A DNA stretch of 46,939 bases, taken from assembly GCA_051453625.1 (NCBI GenBank), contig JBOZIK010000001.1, forward strand, positions 296,932,411-296,979,349, written 5' to 3'. Source of the DNA: Welwitschia mirabilis (Eukaryota; Gnetophyta; Gnetopsida; Welwitschiales). This document shows positions 31,784 to 43,496 of the stretch, piece by piece (position 1 is the stretch's first letter; every line of letters starts with the position of its first letter). The translations under genes and the position numbers were made by a program. The notes under the pieces were generated by a model. That model saw nothing but the letters and a program-made list of their open reading frames with translations, had not been told where the DNA came from and made no database searches.

Positions 31784-33114
31784 TGTTAACATGCAAAAAT
31801 TGACATTAGGATCAAGATTAATAAATAATTAATCTTAATGATAGGCATTAACATCATTGATTTCATCAGAAAAACATGTTTTGTATTAATTTTCATATTA
31901 ATTATGAACTTAACTATTTTCCATTACATTTTTAGGTTGCTTAAGCTTAATTGAGAAACATCACTTAATCTTATAACCATCAAAAATAAAGCTCCAATTC
32001 CATCATCCAAGACTACCAGTGTCATCAGCCCTTCTGAGTAGATTTCCTTCAAACTTATGTTCCTTGATTATCATGAAAAATTAAATAAAATACAATTATC
32101 AGCTTTACCTAATTCCATATCATAAATTAATCATATTCTTGATGACATGTGGTGGTAATTATGAGGATTTTCAAAGTAACATTTGGTAGACTGATGAAGA
32201 TTATGATAAAGATAAATGACATAGTCAATGGTTGGTAGTAGCTTTGACACTTAAAAGTTAAGTGTTGGCATTATCATAAGCATCTTCATGAAATGGAGGA
32301 CAAAATAAATCATCCTACCTAATGTAATCATGTAATTGTCCATCTAATATTAAAAGACAAGGTTTTGTAACCATGCCTCTCCTCCATCTCTTAGTATAAA
32401 ATGGCCTCGAATCTTTCATTGTATTATCTCTGACTTTAAGAATTGTAGAACCTTGGAGCATTGACTTGTGATGGCTTTATAAATGACTCTGTAATAAAGT
32501 GAGCTAGTTTTTGATGATTGCTAAGGAGTTCTTATTACTTCTTTCTTTCTTTGTAATAAAGATATTTCCTTTTGTAATACAAAATTTATTTTCTTTTGAT
32601 TTTAATTCATGAGTAATATTATAATTGAAAAGCTCAAGTAATGACTTTAATAATTAAGTTTATTTTAGTTATATGAATTCCTTTTATTACTTAGTCTAAG
32701 TATTTTAATTTCATTGATTTTGAGCTCTTTAGGAATCCTTAATTTGTTATTTTAAGACTAAAGAGTTAATTAAATACACCATTTATCATATGATGAATGA
32801 AATTATGCTCCATGATTTTAACTAAAAACACTTAATATTTTAAGTATTTTGTAGAAAGGTGATTGGACAACATTAAAGTGAAGTATTTCTTAGGACAAAT
32901 TGGTGATGCCATAGTACTAGTTTTCTTCCTTCTTTTCTCAATATGAGGTTCAAACCAAATTATAAAAATCACATCTCTTTCTGTCTATTTTTAAATTTGT
33001 AACTTACATTAAGCTTTAATTAGTGTAATTCTAAATCAATACCCATGTTATTCATGAGGAAGAATAATAGATAAGTAAAAATTTAGATTTAAATCCTATC
33101 ATTGTACTATAACA
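31784..33114 (+). repeat. E2 5' LTR
   Basis: It begins TGTTAACATGCAAAAATTGA and ends TATAACA. It aligns with 37732-39066 along its length. TATAAAATGGCC at 32395-32406 marks the probable promoter. By eye about one base in six differs from the partner LTR. Confidence 0.8.
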
Positions 33115-33123
33115 ATATAATTT

Positions 33124-33141
33124 TGGCACTGTTGCTAGGGA
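33124..33141 (+). other. Primer-binding site of E2
   Basis: TGGCACTGTTGCTAGGGA differs at four positions from the Athila-type site TGGCGCCGTTGCCGGGGA, complementary to the Asp-tRNA 3' end. All four differences are C-to-T or G-to-A. It lies ten bases after the LTR end. Confidence 0.75.
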
Positions 33142-34199
33142 TAACAACATAGTAGTAGCTCAAAGGAGTACTAGTTTTTATTTTTGCAACTTTTATACAT
33201 ATTTTTTTTTTATAGTATTAGGTACTAGTTCTTTTTCTAGTGATATTTAAATTAGTCCTTTTTCTTCTATTTTGTGTGTTTATCTTCTTTTCTTTTTAGT
33301 GGTCAGTACTTGTCCTTTTACTATTATCCAAACTAGTCTAGATTATTCTAAAGTTTATTTTTTATTAATTTTTAACTATTTTTTGTAGGTTTAACACATT
33401 TCATGCTTTTCTTTTCTGCTACATACATAAAACATTAAAATTCTTTAAAGCTTTTCTCATGACTTTGATAGCATTGGGTTCAATTTTATTCATATTTTTT
33501 GTTTCAGTTCTAATTAATCATAAACCTGTTACTATAATAATTCTACACAAGAGTGATAAACTTATGTATGAAAGATGAACCTAAAAAATTAAACTTGACC
33601 GACACTACCATCTTTCCTGGCTAGTGCCATCATCCTTTCAACTCTGAGCACTTCCTAGTTTTGGTCATATGCTTTATAAAAACCTAGAAGCCTTTATGAC
33701 TTATAGGATCTATGAAATCAATTTTACAAATTGTTTAAAATCTTCTTGTAAAATTCTCCACTTATTCTTGCATGGTCTAGATCTATGATGAAACTAAAAG
33801 ACTAACAAAACATCATGAACCCCTACATAGATCATGAATGGACATAAAAAATTAGAAACAAAACTCATGATGATTTATAAATTGATCAAATTTTAACCTT
33901 CCAAAACAACCAAGATAATCAACAAATTGCCTCATCACAATAACTGTAATGAAAATTGAATGACCCACTCAACCTTTAAGATTCCTTCGATGGTTCTTTA
34001 TCTAACCAAAAGATGCTTAATAGATTAATAACCTATTATTTCACCTAATAAGTAATCAAACGTAATTTACCTTCATTACTGTTGCTAACCAACATGGGTA
34101 AACCTGCATGTTTATCTCCAATCACAAGCCTAGGAACACCCTCTTGCATAGTGTGATCATCCATTAACTAGAGGCTAGAATTCAAACCTTCCATGATTT

Positions 34200-35640
34200 A
34201 AAACTTGCATCATTTCAAAGGATAAAACTTTGAGTACTCATATCTCCATCTCAAAGAATTTGAGTGTGTTCTATTAACTATCCCTCAGCATCCTAACACT
34301 CATGATGCACTTAGGCTTATCCTCCTTTTCTTTCTCTTGAAACAAAAGGCAAAAATATACTTATACACCCTTAAATCCTTCTCCATTATAAATTAGATGA
34401 ACTTGAGTAGACCTTTCATCTCCAAAATTATTTTCTAATCACAAGAGAAATGCCCTAAGGAAAAGAATCATGAATTTCTAACAGAAAGATCATGAAACAT
34501 TTTCTTAGATCTTAGAATAATTTAAGAACCTTTTGTTAAAAATTTTTTAACATGGTTTTAAGATAGCTAGGGAAATTAGTTTCTTCTACAATATGTTGTC
34601 CACTAATAATCACCAATTAGTTAAGATGATAAGCTATGTTAATTTTCTTAGCATACCCCTAGATAAGATTTGGAAGTACATAGAAATTATAGCTAAGAGC
34701 TTGAAGATTTGGAAAAAAACTATTAAACCCTCAAAATAATATTATTCACTTAGGTTAACAAGTACTTTTAGAGTCCTCAAAATCTTTGAGATAAATAACA
34801 AAATAGATGAATTAGCAAGAAGAGTAAAATCCTTAGCTGTCTTATCTTCATCCTTATTCATGGTTACTAAATGTGAATGTTTGATTTGCCACTTTTATAT
34901 CCATAAAATAACTAAATATCCTTCCATCCCCTTATTCTAAAATAATGTTAATGAATAAGTTAAGGCAAGAGAACAATAGTGGTAAAATACAAAAATTAAT
35001 CCATATTCAAACACATATAATCCCAGCTGGAGGAATCATCCTAATTTTTCTTAGAAGCAAGATGATCAAATTACTCAACTAAGAAACTCATATCCCTTAT
35101 CCTCCTTCCATCTATTTCAAACCAACTACCAAAAGCCATTATCATCTAATCCATTGAAGAAAACCTTCAAAAAGTTCATGGAATCAAAAGCATAAATAAA
35201 TCAAATACTTGAATAGAGCATACACCAACTCCAACAAACCACCACCTACATTCTTTCATTAATAAATTAAAGAGAAATAAGGAAATTTTAAATGAGTTCT
35301 TAACCAAATCCCAAAGGAGTTATATTTCTAGAAGCTACATGGAACAAACCAAAGAAATTCATCTTAGAAGTGGCACAAATATTAACCAAAGAAATTCATC
35401 TTAAAATAGACTAAATCTAAACTAGAGAGGAAAGTAAAAGAAAAATACATAACTTCTTTCGAAGAACCCTTACCTTTCCCTCAAGTTTTGAATAAAGAAA
35501 AAGTAATAAACTTAGAATAATGTTTATCCACTTATAAAGAACATATACCTTTTCCCCAATCTCAAAAGAAGGAAAACATTAAAAAATAATAACTTCAGGA
35601 TTTAGACATTTTTAAAGAAGTTAAAATCAATATGCCTCTT
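34200..35640 (+). pseudogene. E2 gag remnant
   Basis: Around 34245-34560 the plus strand gives LKEFECVLL, THDALRLILLFFLLKQKAK and an ILE-FKNLLLK pattern, the same capsid core as in E1. Around 35355-35400 IHLRSGTN corresponds to the gag-protease LRSG motif, and a short EIHL-type segment is repeated just after it. The frames are heavily interrupted. Confidence 0.65.
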
Positions 35641-35929
35641 TTAGAGAAATTAAGAAGGTGCCTTCCTACAGAAAATCCATTAAAGATATGTGCACTATAA
35701 AAAGACACATGAACCTTATAGGTAAAGCTTTTTAGTCTAGTAAACAAGTTCAATAATCCAAAATCTAATTTATAATTAAAAACAAAAAAATTAAATAAGC
35801 CTTGTTAGATTTGAAAGAAAGCATCAATATTTTACCTCAAGATATTTATAAGTAACTTGGCTTAGATAAGATTACATGCACTAAAATATAATTTAAATTA
35901 GCATATAATTCCACAAAGTCATCCTCGGG

Positions 35930-36270
35930 AATAGTATTTTCCATTCAACTTCATAGTCCTAGAGATGAATGGAATGAAATGCACTTCATTTCCTATCATT
36001 TTAGGAAGACCTTTTCATGAAACTTCAAAAGCTTTAATCAACTATAGGAATGATCAAATGAAAATATCATTTAGCAATGTAACCTTAAACATAAATATTT
36101 TTAATGCAATGAAATTACTAGGTAATCCTGAAGAGGCTTATTATCTTAAAAAAACTTATGAATTTGAATGTTCTCCTTCTAAACCAAATGTTTCTAACTT
36201 TTTGTTATCATTTGGTTGTCTCTTCTTCAACTCTAAACAAATAGTTATAAAGCTATTAAATATTTTTTAA
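35930..36270 (+). pseudogene. E2 retropepsin domain (C-terminal part)
   Basis: The open frame 35965-36267 reads FPIILGRPFHETSKALINY and NINIFNAMKLLGNPEEAYYL, the well-known PIILGRPFLATxxALI...FNVFEAMK tail of Athila/Tat protease. The catalytic DTG would lie upstream (about 35820), where the frame is broken. After 36270 RT should follow, but the sequence leaves coding similarity at once. The ~100-codon open frame is the longest surviving one in either Athila element. Confidence 0.75.
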
Positions 36271-37731
36271 TAAGTTACTTTAAATACTATTTTTTACCTA
36301 AGGATGATTTTCTTATGAGCACTCCATCACATCATTATCACTCATCGCATAGCCCTTTCAAACCTTACCATTTATCAAATCCATTTTTAAATTATTCCAT
36401 CAAATTCAAAAATCATCGACCAAATCCATCAACTCATGATTTTCCAAGGCTTACTAATCTAGGTTCAAGGCCATTAAAATAAAATAAAAATAAGCAATCA
36501 TGTTATTACCTAAGCAATAGTTAAGATTAGGTTTACTTATGTGGTTTTAAGGAAAAGTATGCTTATTTGAAGTAGCTTAGTTAAAAATGCATTCACTTGG
36601 GTTTCTGATTTTAATAATCTAATTAAAAACATTGGATTTACCTTCATATATGTTTTTTAAGTAAAAGCCTTTAACAAGAATAAGATTTATCTTAAATAGG
36701 ATAATAAACCAATGACCTCCTAAAGTGCATAAAATGACTATGAAAAGATGAAAAAGGAAAATAATACATTTTTCCCCAGAATCACACAACATTAATAACT
36801 TAGTTGGGTCATGTTAACTACATTGAGTGATGGATACCAATTGGTAATATAGCTTTATGATCTAATTATGACATGTTTAACTACATTGGGACTACAAACA
36901 CTCATTAACAATGAAGCACTGATTTCTACAAATATAACATGCGTAATTCCATTGGCAGAAAATGTCATAGCATTGGATGCTTAATGTGATTCAAAGGAAT
37001 AATACTAAGGACATATACAAAAGTAGAAATAAAAATTAAAGAAATAAAAATGTGGGAAGTTAGAGGCTTTATGTGAACTTTCATCTCTTAACTTTCATAC
37101 TTAGGATTTGCATCAATTTTTTAAATTCATATAAGTTACTTATTTAAAAATTTTCTTGGTTAATATAATGATTCAGTAAAAATATAAAAATATAATAAAG
37201 GGCTAATAACTTAGGATATTCACTTATTTATTCATCAATTTATGGTTTAGAGTCCATTTTATGTATTCATAATCTTGACTTCACTCTATTTTATTTCACT
37301 TTACATCATCATCATTTTTTTTAGAAATAATCCCTAAGTCATAAACTATTTTTATCAATTGACCTTTCACTTAGAATTATTTTATTATAAATAGTTTTTT
37401 CTTAAATCTTTGCTATAGTTTATTATTAGCTTAGTTGCATGGTTTTCAATAAAAGAACTCTTCGCAAGACTTATGTTATTAAATGACTTAAATGCTTTTA
37501 TCATAGACTTTGAGGATAAAGTTTAGTTTTGGTTAGGGAATATGAAATCTTGATTTTTACTCAATTTTCATTAAATTTTTTCACTTTTATGCCTAAGTGA
37601 AATTGGCCATAAAAATTTTGATGTTACATCTTTTTCACACTTAAGCACATTTGACTTCAATAATTTTTCCATGTTTAACCATTTTGTCATCATCGTTTTG
37701 CTAAGGCACTAGAAAAATTGGTTAGGATGTG
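36271..37731 (+). other. E2 non-coding interior after the pol deletion
   Basis: About 36480-36760 matches the post-integrase region of E1 (27640-27920). About 36780-37500 is absent from E1 and shows nothing recognisable. A purine-leaning AGAAAAATTGGTTAGGATG just before 37732 is the likely decayed polypurine tract. Confidence 0.6.
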
Positions 37732-39066
37732 TGTTAACATATGCCAAAATTAATATTATGATCAAGCTTAATGACCAATTAATCTTAATGAAAGACATTA
37801 ATATTATTGATTTTATCATAAAAACATGTCTTCTTTCAATTTTCATATTATTATAATCTTAATTATTTTCCCTGACATGTTTAGGTTGCTTAAGCTTAAT
37901 TGAAAGACATCAATTAATATTAAAACCACTAGAATAAAATGCTAGTACCACCATCTAGGACTACTAGCATCATCAACTCTTTTAAAGTAGATTACCTTCA
38001 AACTCACATTTCTAGCTTTTCATAAAAAAATTGGATGAAAGGAAGTTATGGCTTGATCTAATTCCACATTAGAAATTAATTACATTGATGACATGTGGTG
38101 GTAATAATGAGGATTCATAAAGAAACATTTGGTAAGGCTAATTACAATGACTATAGAAACAAATGACATAATCAGTGGTTAACAATAGCTACAACACTCT
38201 AGAGCTAAGTGTTGGCATTGTCATAAGCATCTTTACCAAACAGAAGAGAAGATAAATCATCCTACCTAATGTAATCATGTAATCATCCACATAATGATAC
38301 AAGAAAATGGTTTATAACCATCCATCTCCCTCATCTCTTACTACAAAAGGGCATTAAACCCTTTATTATATAATATTTGGCTTGACGAATTATAGAACCT
38401 TGGAAGATTAACTTGTAATGACTTTCTAAGTGACTCTATGGGGAAGTAAGATAGTGTTTGAGGATTGCTAAGAAATTCTTCTTACTTCTTTATTTCTTTG
38501 CTTTTAAGTTATTTCTTTTTTAAATATAGAAGTTGTTTTCCTTTTATTTTGATTCATTAGTAAAATTATAATTAGAATTCTCATGTAATAACTTTAATCA
38601 TTAAGTTTATTTTAGTTGTCTAAAGTCCTTTTGATCACTTAGTCTAAGTCTTTTAATTTCTTAGATCTTAAGTACTTCATGAGTCCTTACTTTTAATTGT
38701 TATTTTAATACTAAACAATTAATTAGAATCATCATTTATCATATGGTGGATGAGATTATTCCTCATAACTTGGAACAAAAGCACCTAATGTTTTAAGTGT
38801 TTTGCAGGAAGGTGATTGAATAACATTGAAGCAAATAATTACTTAGGATAAATAGGTGATATCTTGGAGCTAGTTTACTTCCCTCTTTTCTGAAGATGAA
38901 GTTTAAACACAATTCTAAAAATCACATCTCTTTGTTTTTTCCTTAAATTTATAACTTACATTAAGGTTTAATTGGTGCAATTCGGAAGTAATATCCATAT
39001 TGTCCCTAAGAAAGAATAATAGTTAAGTGAAAACTTAGCTTTGAATCTAGATATTATACCATAATA
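37732..39066 (+). repeat. E2 3' LTR
   Basis: It starts TGTTAACATATGCC and ends CCATAATA, where the E2 5' LTR has TATAACA (terminal CA decayed to TA). The TATA position has CTACAAAAGGGC (38341-38352). It is followed by ATCAG, the probable target copy. Confidence 0.8.
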
Positions 39067-39739
39067 ATCAGTTAGCTTCTTGTATTTATAGAACAACCAA
39101 CTCACTATGGCTATTGACTATGTAACCATGATTTTCTATTATCATTTTTCAAGGACTAGAAAATTAAATTTATGCTATAATATGTTGATGCCTTTTGTAA
39201 ATGTAGTACTTCAATAGCTATATTAGCATTGATTAGAAGGAGTCTCCTTGGAGTAGAAGCACATCTTACTTAGCTTTAAATTGATCTAAACTATGGGACC
39301 TTCCTTGAAAACTTTGCAGAGATGAAGGAAGATTCCAAGATAAGCAAATTCACTAGTTGCTAGTTTTTATGAAGTTGAACTATGTTCAGAAGATTAGTAT
39401 ATTGGAAGTTTGGATTAGCTAGCATTTTAATTTATGGGTTATTAGCGATCATTGTCACATGTTGAGTGAAGGATTCATCTTTTTTAACTATATGACCTCT
39501 CTTTTGCTTTTAAGCCAAAGCATTGTGGTTATAATCATAATTCTTGTAGTTATACTTTTCTTACCTATGGTTACTCCATTTGATCATCAGACTTATGACA
39601 AGGAAACTATATGGAAACTCGATCTGTAGCTTACATGAATAATGTAAATGTTCTCTGAAGGCTATTATAGTGTCTTTTCCACTTACATCAATCAGGTTTT
39701 AATCAATTATTCATAAATTTAGGGATCAAGAATCCTTAT
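39067..39739. other. Spacer, no gene seen
   Basis: AT-rich sequence between E2 and the copia LTR. A G-rich run (GAGGGGTTGGGATGGGAGG, 39740-39758) marks the approximate left edge of the copia element. Confidence 0.5.
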
Positions 39740-39990
39740 AGAGGGGTTGGGATGGGAGGTGGGGAAGGGATTTGTGAATAGGTATTTACTAGAGAACTTG
39801 TGCATATAAACTGAAGGTATTCAAAAGATGAAAATAATAGAAAGCATAAAAATATCGATCAGATGTACACAAGTTTTATAGTGATTCAGGAAATCTTGTA
39901 CTTCACTCTCAATGATCAGCTTATTACCAAGCTCAATCTAGATCTTTGTTAACTATTCTAGGTATTATAGGTTCACTTGTAACATTTACA

Positions 39991-40099
39991 CATGGACTTT
40001 TGTAGGCTAAGTCTCAAACTTTTTAAATGGACTTTTGTAGGCTAAGTCTCAACCTTTTCAAATGGACTTTTATAAGCTAAGTCTTAACCTTTTCACATG
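39991..40099. repeat. 37-38 bp tandem repeat in the copia LTR
   Basis: Three units of ATGGACTTTTGTAGGCTAAG plus a TCTCAACCTTTTCAA tail lie here. The partner LTR has the same array at 46581-46690, so it predates the insertion. It lies downstream of the TATA in the direction of transcription. Confidence 0.8.
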
Positions 40100-40357
40100 G
40101 TATTGTAGTGATGGTAAAATGTCCTAGTGCATTGATATCACTAGTTATTAGGCATAATGATTGTAATTGAGCTCTTGTCCTGTAAAGGATATGAACTACA
40201 ATAATGAAGTACAAGATCTAACCTTGAAAGTAAAGATACAATAGATGTCAGCTCATCCTTGGTCAGTAATGCTATACCAAGCTAGTACAATGATAAATTG
40301 CAAGTTTTAATTATTCGAGAAAAGGTCAAAAGTTCTTTGAGATATTTCTCTCTTGGC

Positions 40358-40366
40358 TATTTATAA
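40358..40366 (-). promoter_or_regulatory. TATA box of the large copia LTR
   Basis: The minus strand reads TATAAATAG, followed by CCAAGAGAG, a good plant TATA context at a plausible place in the LTR. Confidence 0.55.
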
Positions 40367-40767
40367 TGAAAGGCTTTTAGGATTTATTACACTTAAAACG
40401 TACTTTCAATGGCTAGAAAATACCACATAATAGATATATAGTGGATATTAAATTTTCATTTTCATTCCATCTAGTTGATCCCTCAATCGTTCAGTGCACC
40501 CCTCCTAATGGCATAACTTAAACAGGTCACCAAAGTAAACTATTTAGTCATCCCAGTTTCTTATGGATCTATGTTTGGTCGACCCCTCAGTGTTTGGTTG
40601 ATTGACCAACTAGTTGCTTGCATGTCTGTCCAGTTGCCTACTCGTCCTCATAAAAATCCATTCTAGTTTTCTACATTATGTTCAATTGATTCCTCAGGTA
40701 TCTAGGTAACTCCTTAATGATCAGCTCAGGGATACAGATGCATAGTTCTTAGCTCTAGTTAACCCCT

Positions 40768-40898
40768 CATAGGTTTGGTTAAACCCTTCACAATCTATTC
40801 AAGAGTACTAGTTCTCAGGTTCATAGGTTTGGTCGATGCCTTGACAATCTATTCAAGAGTACTAGTTCTCAGGTTTATAGGTCCGATTGACCCCTTAG
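40768..40898. repeat. 54-bp tandem repeat in the copia 3' LTR
   Basis: CAATCTATTCAAGAGTACTA recurs at 40791 and 40845, with the surrounding CTCAGGTTYATAGGT and GGTTTGGT blocks, giving about 2.4 units. The matching part of the other LTR is outside the window. Confidence 0.75.
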
Positions 40899-41146
40899 AA
40901 GTTCAGTCAACTCCTTTAAATTCAGTATAATTTTGATAGTTCACTCTAGATGTGGTCAACTCCTTGGAAGTCTGGTTAATCCCTCAAGAGGGTAATTTAA
41001 ACTTAACATGTTTCAGTGATTAAAATGAAACATTCCTTACTTTATCTTTTGACTTGCAAGTGATCAATATTTTTTGCAAAAGATACATAAATTTTTCTTC
41101 ACAAAAAACATTAGTTTTACATCAATTGATAATACATAATCTAACA

Positions 41147-41166
41147 ATCTCCCCTTTTGACATTGA
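41147..41166 (-). promoter_or_regulatory. Polypurine tract of the large copia element
   Basis: Minus-strand TCAATGTCAAAAGGGGAGAT abuts the LTR start TGTTAG. This is the typical SIRE/Tork-type tract for plus-strand priming. Confidence 0.75.
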
Positions 41167-41866
41167 TGGCAAACATTCCCTAGTTGTAAACTATTAAAAT
41201 TTGAGAAAACTATCCCTTACAAAATGCCTATTAGCCTTTGCAAAAATATTAAGCCTTTTGATATAAAATGAAGACATTTTGATGAGATTTAATTTGTACT
41301 AGTATTAAAGCAATTTAATGTGAAAATTTTAGAGAGTTAAATAAATGCCAAAATGTTTAAGAAAAATCAAATTTATAACAAGTAACATTTTGATCATCTA
41401 ATATTTAATATTTTATTTGTTAATAATTAAAAGTGCAATTATAAATATATAGGATAAATAACATTTTAGACTAGAATGTTTAATATATTAAAAATTTAAG
41501 TTCGTATGGAGACTAGGTTTTCACTAAAAATTAAAACAACTAATTCTCCCCCGTACAAAGTACAAAGTAAAAGTACTCATCAAGAGTAAACTAAATCTAC
41601 AAGTACATCATAAATACAACTAATTCTCCTTTGTTTAACATCAATGACAAAGAAGAGAAAAACACATAAGCAAATCAAATAACAAATCATAGAAGAATAC
41701 ATAAGATTGAAACAGATTTCACATTTTCTTCTTCTTTAAGTGTTTTCCACTTTGAGCTTCTAGCTTCATCTAAAGAGGCCTACAAAACTGATAAAGTCCA
41801 AGAGGCTGGGCTTTTATGCTAGTTGACCAACACATTTAGTCAACTGAATCATGAATCCAACCGACC
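41167..41866 (-). other. Non-coding interior between RNase H and the polypurine tract
   Basis: AT-rich sequence with no domain. It holds scattered TTAATTCTCC-type repeats on the plus strand (about 41550 and 41620) and no open frame of note. Confidence 0.5.
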
Positions 41867-42340
41867 ACCCTATAATTAGCTAGAGGATGATGATATAACC
41901 CTCAATTCATTTATCAGATGAAGAAAACTATCAAAATTTAGGTGTTTGGTAAAAATATCTACTAGTTTTTTATCTATACTCATAAAATTCATAGGAATGT
42001 GTCATTTTTCTACTTGGTCTCTTAAAAAATGACATCTTAGCTCAATATGTTTGGTTCTTGAGTGCTTAATAATATTTTTAGAGATGTTTATAACATTGGT
42101 GTTATCATAAAATACAGGGACTTGTTCAAAATTAATATCAAAATACTTTAGCATTTCTTTCATACATATAAGATGAATACAACAACTACCTACTACAATA
42201 TATTCCACTTCTATAGTTAAAAGAGAGATTGAATTTTATTTCTTACTTCCTCATCCTACTAAGCATGAATCTAACAGAAAACAATTTCCACTTGTGCTCT
42301 TTCTATCATCCTTATAACTAGCCTAATCCACATTATTAAA
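41867..42340 (-). pseudogene. copia RNase H remnant
   Basis: Minus-strand reading: YKDDRKSTSGNCFLLDSCLV, then EVEYIVVGSCCIHLICMKEM, then DNTNVINISKN and HSRTKHIELRCHFLRDQVEK, and after a stop KKLVDIFTKHL. This is the standard copia RNase H run (DDRKSTSG, AEAEYIA, CDNxSAI, RTKHIDIRxHFIRD, ADIFTKPL). The frame has stops at the VD-ASYK junction, near LVG-GSKK and after QVEK. RNase H removes the RNA strand during cDNA synthesis. Confidence 0.85.
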
Positions 42341-42880
42341 ACCTACAAGCTTAAAGGATATCTTTGTAGGATACCGTAAATCATAATTACCTGTATCTTT
42401 TACATACCTGATTATTCTTTTTACTTCTTGTAGATGTGATTCTTTTGGTTGGGATTGATATCTTAAACACACTTCAATACTAAACATAATATCTAGTCTA
42501 TTTATAGTTAAATATAATAAACTTCTAATCATACTTCTATAAATTTTTTGATCTACTAATTTACCATTCTCATTCAAACTCACTTTACAAGATGCTAACA
42601 TAGTGATGTTGGTTGTTTTTGTATTTTCTGATTCAAAATGTTTGATTAAATCTCTTGCATATTTAGATTGAGAAATAAATATTCCATATTTTGATTGTTT
42701 AATCTGTAGTTCAAAAGATATTTTCACTTCACCAAGCATACTCATTTCAAAATGAGTGGTCATAATAGTTGCAAATTCTTTTAACAACCTTCCATTTGAG
42801 GCACCAAATATGGTATTATTTACATAGATTTGTATAATAATTAAATCCTTTCTCAAGTTCACAAATATATCCATTATCAT
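42323..42880 (-). pseudogene. copia reverse transcriptase, C-terminal two-thirds
   Basis: A 185-codon open frame with [55 protein letters not shown] and YRSMIRSLLYLTINRLDIMF. It is plainly copia RT. The active-site YVDD box reads YVNN, so both catalytic aspartates are lost. Despite being the longest clean frame in the window, it is enzymatically dead. A frameshift near 42870 separates it from the N-terminal RT segment at 42881-43396. Confidence 0.9.
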
Positions 42881-43396
42881 TTAAAAAACTAGTTACTTTC
42901 TCATACCAAGCTCTTGGAGCTTGTTTCAATCCATATAGTACTTTCTTAAGTCTATACAAATAATCAATTCTATGAGGATCAATAAAACCTTATGGTTTCT
43001 CTAGATAAACTTTTTCATTTAATTTATCATTTAAAAAGGAACTTTTCACATCCATTTAATACAATTTAAAATTTTTTAAAGTTGCAAAAGACAAAAACAT
43101 TCTAATGCTACCTAGTCTTGTAACAGAAGCAAACGTATCACCTACATCAATACCTTCTATCTGGTTATAGCCTTATGCTACTAATCTTACCTTATTTTTA
43201 ATGACATTATTCTCTTTATCACATTCGTTTTCAAAAATACACTTAGTTCCCATGATATTGTTATCTTTTGACCTTTCTACAAGTTTCTAAACATCATTTC
43301 TCTTGAACTGTTGTAGTTCATCTTACATTATCATCATCCATTTCTCATGATTTTTAGCTTCTTCAAATTTCTTGGGCTCTATTTTTAAAACATAAC
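42881..43396 (-). pseudogene. copia INT-RT junction, proximal copy
   Basis: The minus strand carries (in broken frames) [60 protein letters not shown] and [20 protein letters not shown], the N-terminal RT module. It is continuous with 42323-42880. Upstream remnants reach the AMQ-DELE-type start of the RT domain and stop at the 100-N gap. The whole block is repeated at 43497-43964 with many differences. Confidence 0.85.
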
Positions 43397-43496
43397 NNNN
43401 NNNNNNNNNNNNNNNNNNNNNNNNNNNNNNNNNNNNNNNNNNNNNNNNNNNNNNNNNNNNNNNNNNNNNNNNNNNNNNNNNNNNNNNNNNNNNNNN
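43397..43496. other. Assembly gap (exactly 100 N)
   Basis: The round length suggests a placeholder gap of unknown real size. It separates two diverged copies of the same copia segment. Confidence 0.95.

Larger units (their letters stand above)
31784..39066 (+). mobile_element. Athila-like Ty3 retrotransposon E2 (pol deleted)
   Basis: LTRs at 31784-33114 and 37732-39066 enclose a well-preserved Asp-tRNA-type primer site, gag remnants and a protease segment. RT, RNase H and integrase are missing. The flanks CTCAG (31779-31783) and ATCAG (39067-39071) match at four of five bases and probably represent the target duplication. It is the same family and orientation as E1, but its LTR pair is more alike internally than to E1's, so this is an independent insertion rather than a duplication of E1. 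Confidence 0.8.
39740..41146 (-). repeat. 3' LTR of the large copia element
   Basis: Its right edge is sharp: minus-strand TGTTAGATTATG follows a polypurine tract. The left edge is approximate because a G-rich run disrupts it. From 39795 to 40345 it aligns with 46381-46939. A TATAAATAG motif (minus strand, 40358-40366) is the probable core promoter. It contains two separate short tandem arrays and lacks about 47 bp present in the partner near 46330-46375. Confidence 0.75.
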
